DNA of 64,000 bases from Pseudomonas migulae NBRC 103157 (GTDB lineage Bacteria; Pseudomonadota; Gammaproteobacteria; Pseudomonadales; Pseudomonadaceae), in the NCBI RefSeq assembly GCF_002091715.1, contig NZ_BDAG01000001.1, positions 399,302 to 463,301 of the forward strand. The letters run 5' to 3'. Shown piece by piece: positions 47,866-58,500 of this stretch (positions within the stretch are counted from its first letter, which is position 1; every line of letters begins with the position of its first letter). Under the pieces are notes generated by a model. The model was given only the letters and a program-made list of their open reading frames with translations. It ran no database searches and was not told where the DNA came from. A program made the translations under genes and the position numbers.

Positions 47866-49078
47866 GCAGACTCTCCGCAGGTTGGATGCTGATGGCGCGC
47901 ACGGCGCCGATCACGGCCACCAGTGCAGCGACCAGAAAGGTCAGGAGCAGGGCGGCGAGGCCATGCCAGATTGTGATGTGGCAAACAAAGGTGCCGGTGG
48001 CCTGGCTGCTGCCGAGCAAGTAATCGAACAGATGACTGCCGACCGCATAAAACCCCAATCCGCCGAGGTACCCGGCGAGGCTCAGCAGCAGTGCTTGCAG
48101 GACCACGAAACCGCCGACCGCCGTGCGCTTGAAACCCAGCAGGCGCAAGACCGCAAGGCTTTTGCGCTTGCGGTCGATGTTGGCCAGGAAGGCGCCGACC
48201 ATCGACGCCACGCAACCGATCAATGCCGCCAGGGCGATCACCCCGAAAATCAGTCCCAGCACATGGTTGATGGCTTTGACGTTGTCGATGTCCGCTAGAC
48301 GGCTCGAGGTTTCGATGTGTTGTTCGTTGAGCCAGCGCTCCAGCGGCGCCACTTGGTCGATGTCGTGTGCATAGACGCGAGCGCGGGCATACAGCGGTTG
48401 CAGATCACCCAGAGGCTTGCCGGTGGTGATGCCGAACGCACTGACCTGATAGCCATCGCGAAAGCGCTCCAGGTCCAGCAGCAACGGCGGGGCGACAAAC
48501 CCGGCGGCGCGGCCGAAACGGGCGCCATCGAGAATCGCCAGCACGGTCAATGTCATTTCGCCGCGCTCATTCACGCCTTCCAGACGGCGCAGCACGCGCA
48601 GTTGCACGCGATCGCCGACCTTGGCCTGCAAGCGTTGCGCGGCGCGGGCACTGAGGATCACTTGATCGCCGGTGGGGTTGAGTTGTGGCAGGTTCAGTTG
48701 CGGGTCGCCGGGTTCGGTGGCGATGATTTCCGCGCCTTCGACGAAGCGTTGCATGCCGATCAGCAAATCCGCCTGGGTGTTGAGCGAGCGGGTCTGGCCG
48801 AGGGCAAAACCGGTCTCGGGACGCTGGCGCAGACGCTCGATCCAGGCACTGTCGTAGTTACCATTGCTGAGCATCTTCACTTCGAGGTTACGCGGGTCGC
48901 GCAGCAGTTCGTCCTGCAACTGGCTGACCACCCCGTGCTTGAGGCCGAACAGCAGCAGCAACGGCGCGATCACCGCCACCAATGACGCGGCGATGCACAG
49001 TGACACCTTGCGGTCATGCCACAGGTCTTGCAGGGCCAGCGTGCCCAGCAAGTGCAGTCGATCAGTCCATCGGTTCAA
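47855..49078 (-). CDS. ABC transporter permease, FtsX/LolC/MacB type (srf operon)
   Basis: 407 residues with four membrane segments in the MacB layout: one near residues 28-46 (CIAASLVAVIAPLLLLFGL), a large periplasmic domain of about 230 residues, then three C-terminal segments, the first of which includes LGLIFGVIALAALIGCVASMV and the second FVVLQALLLSLAGYLGGLGF. The coupling motif RKRKSLAVLRLLGF is clear. Such permeases move lipoproteins (LolCE) or transmit force to the periplasm (MacB, FtsX) instead of passing small solutes. Overlaps the ATPase gene by 17 bases. Confidence 0.92.
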   Translation of the reverse strand: MNRWTDRLHLLGTLALQDLWHDRKVSLCIAASLVAVIAPLLLLFGLKHGVVSQLQDELLRDPRNLEVKMLSNGNYDSAWIERLRQRPETGFALGQTRSLNTQADLLIGMQRFVEGAEIIATEPGDPQLNLPQLNPTGDQVILSARAAQRLQAKVGDRVQLRVLRRLEGVNERGEMTLTVLAILDGARFGRAAGFVAPPLLLDLERFRDGYQVSAFGITTGKPLGDLQPLYARARVYAHDIDQVAPLERWLNEQHIETSSRLADIDNVKAINHVLGLIFGVIALAALIGCVASMVGAFLANIDRKRKSLAVLRLLGFKRTAVGGFVVLQALLLSLAGYLGGLGFYAVGSHLFDYLLGSSQATGTFVCHITIWHGLAALLLTFLVAALVAVIGAVRAISIQPAESLREL

Positions 49079-49763
49079 ACAGAGTCTCCCCCTGACGGCT
49101 GATAGCGCCGAGTCGCGGCAAGCCGAAATCCTTCAACAAGGCCCAGTCATGGGACACCACGAGCGCACTCAGGCCCATGCTCGACACCAGGCTCAGCAGC
49201 AATTCAAACAGGCGCCGGGCGCTGTGCGGGTCGAGCGCGGCGGTCGGTTCGTCAGCCAACAGCAGCAGCGGTTCATGGGCAATGGCGCGAACGCAGGCCA
49301 CGCGCTGACGCTCACCGATCGACAACGCCTGCGGGTGTTTATCCAGCAATCCTTGCAGCCGTAAGACTTCAACCGCGTGGTCGACGTGCGCACTGTGCGC
49401 CGGCATGCCGAGCAAGCGGCGTGGCAGGCTGATGTTGTCGCGCACACTGAGAAACGGCAGCAGGCCGCCGTTTTGCAAAATGAACCCCAGGTGCCGCGAG
49501 CGGACTGCAGCCAAGGCTGGTTGATTATCCGTGGCTAGCAATTGGGCGATGTCTTGACCCTGTGCTGCGCCCAGGCGAAAGCGTCCAAGCTCGACCGGCG
49601 CCAGCAGCAGGCCGATGGCCTCAAGCAATGTGCTTTTGCCGCTACCGCTCTCGCCGGTAATGGCGAGGATTTCCCCGCCGCCGACCTGCAAGTGCGGCAG
49701 GCGCACGTGATGGGCCAGCGCGCCTTCACCACGGCGCACCAGCAGGTTCCTGATATCGAGCAT
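49062..49763 (-). CDS. ABC transporter ATPase (LolD/MacB type, srf operon)
   Basis: 233 residues. Walker A GESGSGKST, Q-loop FILQNGGLLPFL, signature LSIGERQRVACVRA, Walker B LLLLADEPTAALD and switch His in VVSHDW. The signature reads LSIGE in place of LSGGE, a mild change. It pairs with the overlapping permease gene. The LolD/MacB branch assignment fits the partner. It follows the secreted VWA gene by ten bases. Confidence 0.93.
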   Translation of the reverse strand: MLDIRNLLVRRGEGALAHHVRLPHLQVGGGEILAITGESGSGKSTLLEAIGLLLAPVELGRFRLGAAQGQDIAQLLATDNQPALAAVRSRHLGFILQNGGLLPFLSVRDNISLPRRLLGMPAHSAHVDHAVEVLRLQGLLDKHPQALSIGERQRVACVRAIAHEPLLLLADEPTAALDPHSARRLFELLLSLVSSMGLSALVVSHDWALLKDFGLPRLGAISRQGETLFEPMD

Positions 49764-49773
49764 GGGCGTCTCG

Positions 49774-51765
49774 TTAAGGCATCATTTCCAGAGGCACCGG
49801 GTACACGTTGTCCCGCGCATCGCTGTCCTTGGCTAACGCCACCCAGCGGTCGACGTCAGCGTTGTAACGCTGGTAGTGCCGCAGTTTGGTGTTGAGCGTA
49901 CGGATGAATTTCTCCTGCGCCAGGCCGTCCCAACTCTTCCAGGTCTCTTCATCCAGGTTCAGCACTTCGCTCTGGTACGGCAGGTCTTCGATGTACTCGC
50001 CGAGCACACCCATGTCTGCCAGTTTCGCGTTGCCGTTCTGCTTGAGCTGGTTCGGATCGGCGCCCATGGTCGCGGCCACCGAGCGCAAGCGGTCGAACAT
50101 TTCCGTCGGCGAAATCAGGCCTTCGTTGGCGGCGTCGAGAATCTTCTTCATCACGTCGCTCAAGTCGCTGAGCTGGGATTTGGTCAGCAGCACCCGCACG
50201 TCGGTGGTCGGGATGTTCTGCTTGATCAGGTCACGGTCGGTGATCCACGCCTTGAACACCGGCGGGGCCTTGCTGTTGGTCTTCTCGCCCAGGTAGGCCA
50301 GTTGCATGGCGTGGCCGATCAGTGCGGCGTCCTCGAGCATTTTCTTCTCGGCCGGGTCCTGCTTGGCGTTCACCGCGCTGCCGATGGCGTCTTCACCCAT
50401 GTAGGCGGCTTTCACCTGCGTCGTGATCGCGGCGGCCAGTGTGTCGACCTTGCGCCCGAACTCCTGCACATCACCCGCATTCACCGGGTAGTACAGCGAG
50501 GTGTTGGTGCCCGGGTAAGTCGACAGGTTCTGGTACTGCGCCTCGGCCTTGGCGTGATCCTTGATGCCGGCCGGGGTCTTCAGGTGCAAGGTGTAAATCG
50601 CCACGCCCGGGTTGGCCGCTTCAATGCGCACCTGTGCAGCGCTCAAACCGGTCTTCGACAGTTTGTCGTCACCTTCGATGGCGCCGGCGTCGGTGATCAA
50701 CACCACGTAGCGCGCCCCGAACTGGCTCCAGTCGACCTTGTCGATGCTCTCCATGACGCCGGCAAAGGCATCCTCATCGAAGCTGCTGCTCGACACTTTG
50801 GCCTGTTTGAGGTCGGCAATCTTGGCGAAAAAGTCGGCGCTGTCTTTCACCTTGGTAGGGTCGGCGTACATCTTGGTGGTGTATTCCAGGCCCGGTACCG
50901 CCTGGGTATTGGAACGGAAAGCCACCATGCCGAACTTGACCTGCTTGCCAAGGTTCTGCGATTCGATCTGCTGATAAACCTTGCGGATCGCTTCGCGGGT
51001 ACGGTCGATGTACGGGTCCATCGAAATCGTCGAGTCAATGACAAACACCACCGCCGCGCTGAATTCCTTCAGTTGGCTGGCGGCCTTGTCTTCGGCCTCT
51101 TTGCCGCCAGACGCATTTTTGCCGGTCGCGCCCTTGGTGTCTTTTTCGTCGGGCTTGCTGACCGATGCGACATTGAGCAGGCGCGTGCGGAAACCGGCTT
51201 CGGTCATGACTTCTTCGCCGCTGAGCACGGGCAGCAGGTAGAACTGCTTTTGCAGGTCGACGAAGTATTCCGGTTCTTCGGCCAGTACGCCGGGTGCTGG
51301 CTTGCCCTTTTTCAGCGTGGCGCGCAGTGGGGCGACTTTGCTCACCGGGTCCGGCGCATCGAGAATGCCTTCGACCGTGGCGCGTTCCTTGAAGAACAGC
51401 AGTCGGTCACGGTTGGCTGGGTTGGTGAACGCCAGGGTCAGCTGCATTTTCCAGTCGGTGGTGCAGCTCGCAGGCAGCCAGCCAATGGTTTTGCCGTAAC
51501 TGTCGGGGCCGACTTTCAGCCACTCGGCGTTCGCCGCCTGGGCGCGTTCGTACACGTAGAAACGGCTGAACACCGGTTGCTCCTCGCCTGCCGCACCACC
51601 CGCCGTCGAGCTGATCTTGCAGCCCGGGGTGGTCAGCACGCGTTGGAACAAGGTCTTTTTACCGGCCTGGATCAGCGGTTTGTCATCAGCCTGGGACAAC
51701 GGGCTGATGCACAGCGCCAACAGCGCGGCGCTGCTCAGCAGGAAACGACTCACGGGCGAACGCAT
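49774..51765 (-). CDS. Secreted VWA protein (srf operon)
   Basis: 663 residues from ATG 51765; the start overlaps the stop of the upstream gene by one base. Signal peptide FLLSSAALLALCISPLSQADD. About 200 residues of unknown fold (with GCKISS and SCTTDWK cysteines) precede a VWA domain (about 235-430) whose MIDAS is the variant VFVIDSTISMD (D-x-T-x-S) with VLITDAGA later. A helical C-terminal region follows. Predicted periplasmic or exported. Together with the anchored VWA protein it gives the operon two metal-dependent binding domains. The 37 extra upstream codons in frame are not used. Confidence 0.88.
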   Translation of the reverse strand: MRSPVSRFLLSSAALLALCISPLSQADDKPLIQAGKKTLFQRVLTTPGCKISSTAGGAAGEEQPVFSRFYVYERAQAANAEWLKVGPDSYGKTIGWLPASCTTDWKMQLTLAFTNPANRDRLLFFKERATVEGILDAPDPVSKVAPLRATLKKGKPAPGVLAEEPEYFVDLQKQFYLLPVLSGEEVMTEAGFRTRLLNVASVSKPDEKDTKGATGKNASGGKEAEDKAASQLKEFSAAVVFVIDSTISMDPYIDRTREAIRKVYQQIESQNLGKQVKFGMVAFRSNTQAVPGLEYTTKMYADPTKVKDSADFFAKIADLKQAKVSSSSFDEDAFAGVMESIDKVDWSQFGARYVVLITDAGAIEGDDKLSKTGLSAAQVRIEAANPGVAIYTLHLKTPAGIKDHAKAEAQYQNLSTYPGTNTSLYYPVNAGDVQEFGRKVDTLAAAITTQVKAAYMGEDAIGSAVNAKQDPAEKKMLEDAALIGHAMQLAYLGEKTNSKAPPVFKAWITDRDLIKQNIPTTDVRVLLTKSQLSDLSDVMKKILDAANEGLISPTEMFDRLRSVAATMGADPNQLKQNGNAKLADMGVLGEYIEDLPYQSEVLNLDEETWKSWDGLAQEKFIRTLNTKLRHYQRYNADVDRWVALAKDSDARDNVYPVPLEMMP

Positions 51766-52790
51766 CACTTCTGCAACTCCTCGAAACGCTGCTTGGCTTC
51801 GGCGTTGTTCGGGTCCTGGGTGAGGATCGTTTCGTACCAGTAGGCGGCGGTGGCGTTGTCCGCGACCGGGAAGCACTTGCTGGCCTTCAGGTATTTCGGG
51901 TCGTATTCGCGGGCATAGGCATTGGCAATCAGCGCGTCACCGGCCTGGGCACGGTTGGCGTACAGACGCTGGGCGACGCCGCAGTGTTCGCCGGCCTTGG
52001 CTTCGTTGATGATTTCCAGCAGCTTGGCGCTGTCGGGTGCCGCCTTGATGCAGGTCTGGACGAAGGTCAGCTCGGGCAGGCTGTTCATGCTTTCCAGAGT
52101 GCAGGCTTGTGCGTCGGCACCGGCCGGTGCGGCCGCCGCGACCGTCGGGGCAGGCGCCGGCGTGCGTTTGTAGAACCAGAACCCGGCCGCTGCCGCCAGT
52201 AGCAATACCAGCACAAGTGCGAGACCCAGCAGGCCTTTGTTGCTCTTCTTCGCCGGTGGCGGAGCAGGTGTGTATTCGCGTTCGTTGGGCACCGATTCCA
52301 GTTCGATTTCTGGCTCGGCGGTGGGCAAGGTCAATTCCGGCAGTTCCGGGATTTCCGGGATCTCAGGTGCCGGTGCAGCTGGTGCGGTCAAATCTGCGCC
52401 GCCATACGTCGAGCGCGTCTGGCCACCCGCCGTGGACGGCAACAGCCCGACGCCTGGCCGGACCACGCCTTTGTCGGCATGTCCCAGGCTTTGTTCGCGC
52501 AGTTCGATCTGGAATTGCGAGTTGGCGCTGCCTTCCAGCAGCGGGTCGACCACTTCCGGGCCTACCTGGGCTTCAAGGGCATCGCCACTGGCGGCGAGAT
52601 TGAAGCGCGAAACCTTGAACCAGAACGGGTTGTTGCTCCAGGCCTGTTGGTCCTGGAGGTAGAAACCGTCCTGGTTACGTTGAATGGAGAATTCCAGCTG
52701 TTCTTCACCACCCTGCCATTTCTTCACGGTAAGGCAGGCCCGGCCAGGCACATTGGGCTCTAAGGCGAGCAGGTCGACACGAATTGGCAT
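51765..52790 (-). CDS. Single-pass membrane protein with TPR-like tail (srf operon)
   Basis: 341 residues. The N-terminal 100 residues form a beta-rich cytoplasmic domain of unknown type. A Pro/Glu-rich linker (APEIPEIPELPELTLP) leads to one membrane segment (GLLGLALVLVLLLAAAAGFWF, about 187-207). The periplasmic tail has four cysteines (QACTLES, QTCIKAA, EHCGVAQ, SKCFPV) and ends in a TPR-like repeat (YWYETILTQDPNNAEAKQRFEEL). Three bases after srfC. The inside-TM-outside layout matches SrfA and the anchored VWA protein. Confidence 0.85.
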   Translation of the reverse strand: MPIRVDLLALEPNVPGRACLTVKKWQGGEEQLEFSIQRNQDGFYLQDQQAWSNNPFWFKVSRFNLAASGDALEAQVGPEVVDPLLEGSANSQFQIELREQSLGHADKGVVRPGVGLLPSTAGGQTRSTYGGADLTAPAAPAPEIPEIPELPELTLPTAEPEIELESVPNEREYTPAPPPAKKSNKGLLGLALVLVLLLAAAAGFWFYKRTPAPAPTVAAAAPAGADAQACTLESMNSLPELTFVQTCIKAAPDSAKLLEIINEAKAGEHCGVAQRLYANRAQAGDALIANAYAREYDPKYLKASKCFPVADNATAAYWYETILTQDPNNAEAKQRFEELQK

Positions 52791-52793
52791 TGC

Positions 52794-55517
52794 TTATCTC
52801 GCTGCGAAGGCTGTGAGCACGTGGCCCAGCCGTTCGTTCTGTTCAGGGGTGATTTCGCGACCGGCACCATGGCCGGCGTTGTCCTGCGTGATACAGGCCA
52901 GGCCCGAAAGCCAGTCGCCGAGATACCGTTGCGCCTGGTTCGCCGGCTGCGGCGGCAGCTCCGGCACCTCCGGCACCTGTCCCGGACCGATGTCGGTATA
53001 GAACGAGAACAAGGGCGCTTTGGCACCGGTCCGGCTAGGTGGGCGCTCGCTCACGGGTTTCTGGAGGTAGCCGAACCAGGACACGAAATCGCGCAGCACG
53101 CGTTGTACTTCCAGTACTTGGCGCTCGACCAGTTGATCGCGACGGGCACCGCTCTGGGCACGCTTGAGGACGGCGCGGCTCAGTTGCCCCGGCAAGTCCT
53201 GGCGATAACCGGCAGTGATCAGCTCGTCGACCACCGCTTCGAGCAAGGCTTTTTCAAGCCCCAGCAGGTTGAGCAGGCTTTGCCGGGTGGTCAGTTCGCG
53301 CAAGTGCGCGACCCAGGCCTTGAAGGCCGCTTTGGCAAAACGGTGTTCGTTGCTTTGCAGTTCCGGGACCGGCGTGTGGGGCTTGCTGCTGGCCGGTGTG
53401 CTGTCGGGGCTGGCGTCATCGCCGAAATCGAAATCAAAACCGGCGTCGTTGCCGTACAGGCTCTGGCTCGGTGTCAGGGCGACCGGTTCATCGCTGATCG
53501 CTGGCTCGTCATCGGTTTCGTACACGCCGCTGAGGTACAGGTCACGCACCTCTTCGCTCGGCATGTCGAGCTGATCGATGAGTTCGCCCAGCACCGCCGG
53601 ACGTCGGCCCAGCCCCGTCAGAATCATCTGCGCCTGGGCTTTCTTGGCAGCGGCGGCGCCGTCACCGTCGGCGTGATACCAGGTGCTCAGACCATGCGTG
53701 GTCAGGCCTTCAAGGCATTCGTCCAACTGCTCGCGGATGCGCTGCAGTTTGAATTCGATATTGGCCACGCCCTTGAAACTGCCGCTGAAGTGACTGATGC
53801 CACCGTCATCGTTGCGCAGCATTTCTTTCCAGGTATTGGCGGGATTGTTGACGTGTTTGCACACCAGCGCGTTGCTCGCAAAGCTGGTGCCCAGGGCATC
53901 GACGCGTTCCTGGTAACTGGCGTTGATCCCGGTTTCGGCGCCGCTGGCGTCCTGGACGATGAACGCCGCGTCCATGCGCGGTTTGCGCACCAGGAAGGTG
54001 TTCTGGAACGGCGTGCCGGCCCAGTCGTTCATCCAGCTCAGGCTGCCGAAACGCTCCAGCATGGTCAGCTTGACCATGCCGTTCCAGCTCTCGTCGTACT
54101 GATCGGGCGTCAGGCTCAGGGAGTTGGTGATGCGCAAGTCGAGCATGGTCAATGCCCAGATCAGACCGGTGTCGCGTTTGCTGCGAGCGGCCGCGTCGGC
54201 ACCCTGGGTTTTTTCGATCCAGCGCGTCAGCACCGGGCCAACGTCGTTGACGTCGCTTTGTTTGGTCGAGCCGGTGCACACCACCAGCGCGTTCATTTCC
54301 TGGTTGTCGGTGTAGCGTTCAAACAGGTACGCAACCTTGCCGCGCAGAATCAGCTGCGAGACGGAGTTGTCCTTGGTGGCGGACTCTGGGTCGCTGGAGT
54401 TGGCGATCTCGTGCAGCTTCTTGCGTCCGCGATAGCCGGGGAAATCGAGCAGGTCGACCTGGTTGACGATATCGTCCGCCGGGGCCTCGATCAGGCAGAA
54501 CGTCATTTCAGCCGTGAGTGCCGCCAGTTGCGCGACGGGAATCCCCTGGCTGTTTTGCAGGCGTCCGTCGACCCATGGCCGCACGTCGATCGGCAAGTCC
54601 CGCGGGCTGCCGAAGCGCTCGAGGATGTCGACGTTCATGATGCTGTCGCGCTGGCTGTAAGTGTCGTTTTCGAAACTCACCAAGGCCGTCAATGGCGCGA
54701 ATACAGTTTCGGGCAGTCCCAGCTTGTGCAGCGCGCCGGCCAATTGTTGATACACGCGCGTCAGCTCGCTTTGCTCACCCCAAAGAATGGCGAACAGCTC
54801 GGCACGTTCCTGGAAGTTCAGGCGTGGCGCGAGCTGCAAGGCTTTCGGCCAATACAGGTGCTCGAGTTTTTTCACCGAATTACGGAAGTTGTCACGCAGG
54901 TAGTCCCACAGCGACACCAGGTCGTCGGCGCTGACACCCGGCTGCATCGGCCCGGTCTCGCGGCCTTCGAACGGCTTGAGGGCTCGCTGGATGCGTTCTT
55001 CGTCAATCTCGTAGGAGATCCGTTCAAGGTCGAAATCCTTGAACCAGGAGTTGGCGAGAATCTTCGCCAGCTCGATTTCCTTGAACAGCGTCAGTTCCAC
55101 CGGGAAATCCGGGTCCTGGCTCGGTGTGGCCCGCCGGCTGAAGCGCGTCACCAGGCCGGTGGCTTCCTTGCCGCCACCCACCGGGTTGATGTGCTTGATG
55201 AAGTCCAGGCGCTGGCCGCCGAAATCGGTTTCCAGTTTGCCGTTCTTCCCGGCCGCGAGGGCCGAGATCAGGTAGGACTTGCCCGCCTGGGACAAACCGA
55301 AAAAGCCGATGGTCATCGGCGTGCAGGCCACGCGACCGAGGCTGTGGGCCAGGTTGCGGGCGCGATGCAGGCGGATGTTCAGGTTGTCGGCTTCGCTGTC
55401 CAGACGTGGCGCGTTGACACGGGTCTGGCCAATCCATTCCAGCGCCTGACCGGCACCTTCATAAACAGCGGCCCAACGGGTAGAGAGCTGATGTTGATCG
55501 GGGGTCAGGTCATTCAT
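52794..55517 (-). CDS. srfC: Virulence factor SrfC family P-loop GTPase
   Basis: 907 residues, similar to SrfC of the Salmonella srfABC genes. An N-terminal P-loop domain has G1 GLSQAGKSY (about 74-82), a DxxG-type motif in LLDFPGYRG and CTGSTKQSDVND as a possible G4, which fits a large dynamin-like or septin-like GTPase. The middle and C-terminal parts are helical, with no signal peptide, so it is cytoplasmic or membrane-peripheral. Its ATG overlaps the srfB stop by four bases (ATGA), implying coupled, near-stoichiometric synthesis with SrfB. Biochemical role unknown. Confidence 0.88.
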   Translation of the reverse strand: MNDLTPDQHQLSTRWAAVYEGAGQALEWIGQTRVNAPRLDSEADNLNIRLHRARNLAHSLGRVACTPMTIGFFGLSQAGKSYLISALAAGKNGKLETDFGGQRLDFIKHINPVGGGKEATGLVTRFSRRATPSQDPDFPVELTLFKEIELAKILANSWFKDFDLERISYEIDEERIQRALKPFEGRETGPMQPGVSADDLVSLWDYLRDNFRNSVKKLEHLYWPKALQLAPRLNFQERAELFAILWGEQSELTRVYQQLAGALHKLGLPETVFAPLTALVSFENDTYSQRDSIMNVDILERFGSPRDLPIDVRPWVDGRLQNSQGIPVAQLAALTAEMTFCLIEAPADDIVNQVDLLDFPGYRGRKKLHEIANSSDPESATKDNSVSQLILRGKVAYLFERYTDNQEMNALVVCTGSTKQSDVNDVGPVLTRWIEKTQGADAAARSKRDTGLIWALTMLDLRITNSLSLTPDQYDESWNGMVKLTMLERFGSLSWMNDWAGTPFQNTFLVRKPRMDAAFIVQDASGAETGINASYQERVDALGTSFASNALVCKHVNNPANTWKEMLRNDDGGISHFSGSFKGVANIEFKLQRIREQLDECLEGLTTHGLSTWYHADGDGAAAAKKAQAQMILTGLGRRPAVLGELIDQLDMPSEEVRDLYLSGVYETDDEPAISDEPVALTPSQSLYGNDAGFDFDFGDDASPDSTPASSKPHTPVPELQSNEHRFAKAAFKAWVAHLRELTTRQSLLNLLGLEKALLEAVVDELITAGYRQDLPGQLSRAVLKRAQSGARRDQLVERQVLEVQRVLRDFVSWFGYLQKPVSERPPSRTGAKAPLFSFYTDIGPGQVPEVPELPPQPANQAQRYLGDWLSGLACITQDNAGHGAGREITPEQNERLGHVLTAFAAR

Positions 55518-58500
55518 TTGCGTTTCACACTTCCACTGTCGAGCCAGTACTTGGTCTCGCTCAGGCCGGCGTCGAGCATGGTGTTGAGTTCCAGCTCGAG
55601 GTCGCTGCGCGGGTTGAAGTTGACGTTGCTGCAGTTGGATTCGATGTCGCGTACCGAGAGGCGGTCGCTGACCAGATCCTGCTTGCGTGTGTACTTGTCC
55701 GCCGGTTTGACCTCGAAGCGCACCTTGAGCAGCGGCGCGCTGCCGTTTTCACCGATCGCACGGGAGAACTTCTCCCGACCGGCCTTGGTGAAACGCAAGG
55801 TGTACAGCGGCGAAGCGGCCCAGCGGTCGGCGGCCAACTGACGGAAACCGAGGCGCAGATCGCCGCGCATTTCCAGCTGAGGCGTGTCGGCGTCGTCGCC
55901 CGTGCCGATTTCCGGCAGTTTGATCTTGTAGTCTTCGGACTGAATGTCGCGGTACAGCACGTCGGCATCCTTGATCACGTTGTTCAGGTCGATAACGCCG
56001 ATGTTTTTGACCGTCGAATACGGTTTGAGTGCCGAAGAGCGGAAGTAGAAGTTCGGCACACTGTGGTTGGCGCACAACAGGCACAGCATCGCGCCGACCG
56101 AAGCGGTGCTTTTCGGGTCGTCGATGCGGCCGTTCTTGTGGAACGGGTACCAGCCGCCGGTGCGGTAATTCTGCAACGCCAGGATGCGCCCCGGTGGCAG
56201 CGGCAAGACCTTGCGGATGAACGCCTGGATGCCGGGCAGGCGCGAAGGGCGGCCGGTCAGCAGCAGGACGTCGCACGGGTAGTGCGCGACCACTTCACAC
56301 AGCGCACCGAGGATCTTGGTGATGTTGATCTGATCGTTGAGGAATGCGGCATGGAGCTTTTGCAGGTCGAAGCTGATCAACGATTCGTACAGGTCGAAGG
56401 CGCTTTGGCCGCCGACATCACGACGCACGGCGGCGTTGACGTAGTCGAGCACGGTCTGGCTGATCGCGTTGTCGCCCAGCAATTGACGGTACGTCCGGGT
56501 GCTCACTTCCTGCTGGTCTTGCGGGTCGTAATGCTCGTAGGCCTTGAGCAGCGCCAGGCCCAGCGGGGCGAATACCTGAAGGTTCAGTTGCTGGCGCAGG
56601 ATCATGTCCTGGGCGCTGACCGATTCATCGCCACACAGCCGCGACATCAGCGAGACGGGCGATTTGACGCCTGAGATCTGCAAGGCTTTTTCGAAGCTCG
56701 GCAGGACGAAGTCCTGAATCACGTCCAGCAGAATGTCGTCGCCGGCCACTTTGAAGCCATCGCGAAAACGCTGCTCGGGCACGATGTGCACGTTGCTGCC
56801 GCTGCCGGTGTTGCCAGCGCGGTCGAGGCGATAGTCGGTGATCACCAGGTCGGTGGTGCCACCGCCGATGTCGATGGTCGCCAGGGTGATGCGTTCACGG
56901 TCGGTTTTGTCCGGCCGGGCGAGGGTGTCGAAAAACTCTTCCGGGTGCCCGGCGAAGTTCTCGTTGACCTCGGTGTACAGGTACACCAACTGGCCGCAGG
57001 AGGCTTCGTCCCATTCGACGCGGATGCTCGGGATCGGCGTGCGCGGGCTGACGGCCTGGTCCTGATGCGGGTCTTCCTCGCCGGCATGCCAGCCGAGGCT
57101 TTTCCACACCAGGCCGATGGCTTGCTGCATGCGTTCGTTGAGGATGCTGCGCTCGGCCTGCGGCATGCCCGGCGGCACGGTCAGGGTGATGCTGTTGAGC
57201 TGGCGCGGCACACGGGTGTGACCCTGGCGCGAGCGCTGGGCCGGGCTGTTGATTTGCGACAGCGCCTGGGCCAGGACCTCGGCGAGCATGAACGTCATCA
57301 GCGAGCTGCGCGAATAACGCGGCATGAACACTGGCAGACGATCGTCTTCTTCAAGACTGTAAAGCGCTTCGCCGGTTTCATTGATCAGGTGCGAGAACGG
57401 TGCGGCAGTGGCGTACGGCTCGCTGTCGGTCTTGATGTACGAACAGTTGAAGCGCCAGCCGTGGCCGTAGGCATTTTCGTCCCACAGGTAACGTTTCGGG
57501 CTGGACAGCCCGGTCGAGCCTTCGGTGCCGCGGCGACGGCTGGCCAGGCGGCTGGCCTCATTGCCGACGCGGGCAATCGTCGCCCACTGGAACGCATCAT
57601 GCCGGCCGCTTTTGACCGAACAGTGGTCCTTGCCGAAATACGCCTGAGCGAATTCCACACGACTTTCGAACGGCTGATTGTAGGTGTGCTCTGGGGTGAT
57701 CAGGTCACGCAGTTCCAGCACGTAATTCTGCTTCAGCCCCGAGCCGGCCTGGCCGTGGTTCTCGATCAGAATGCCGCAGGTGCGCGAGTTGCCGACGTCC
57801 AGCACCAGATCCACCGGGATCGGTTTGACCAGGCCATTGCTGTCGTTGGCCACCACTTTGAGTTCAGGAATCTCGACTTTCGGCCGGGCAGTCGACTGTT
57901 CCGCCGCCGATGGCTTGCTTAGCAGACTCAGCAAGTTGAGGTAGTGCGCCAGGTGATAGTTGGCGCGGATGTCGGTGTCCAGCTCTGCGCGCGAGCGGTG
58001 GGCATTGCCCTCGTTGAACACTTCGAGCAGCCATTCGTTGACCCACGGCTGGGCCAGGAACCAGCGGGTTTCGCTGGCCTTGGTCGCCAATTTGAAGGAC
58101 ACGCCGGAGCTGATGTCTTCTTCGTTCGGCGCCAGGTAAGCAGTGCCGTCACGCTTGGGCATCACGCGGCTGTCGAACGCCATCGTCAGGCGATGGGTGT
58201 TGCCGTCGATGTCGGGCGTCGCCAGTCTCACCAGGCGCATGCGCGACCAGTTGCTCGGGCCTTCGTCGAAACGATGTGGCGGCATGAAGCGGAAAAACGG
58301 CGTCGGCAGCCAGACACCGTCCAGCAGTTCGAGGCTGCTTTTCATGTCGACGCTGAACGCCGGTTTGGCCTTTTCGACCTTTTCTGGCTCCGGCTCGTAG
58401 AAAAAGAAGTCTTTCTCTTCGTTGTATGACAGGCGGCAGATCAACCCGCTGATCATCGGCGCGAACTCGCCCGCCGGTTCTTTGCGAGGGTCCAGGCGCA

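Noticed and set aside
46123..47892. A 589-codon plus-strand open frame antisense to the FGE-like gene
   Set aside because: Mirror of a real gene with signal peptide and domain on the other strand; no domain on this strand.
52821..55841. A 1006-codon open frame on the plus strand, antisense to srfC and the end of srfB
   Set aside because: It exactly mirrors the high-GC codon pattern of srfC, has no recognisable domains and no ribosome site. A shadow of coding on the other strand.
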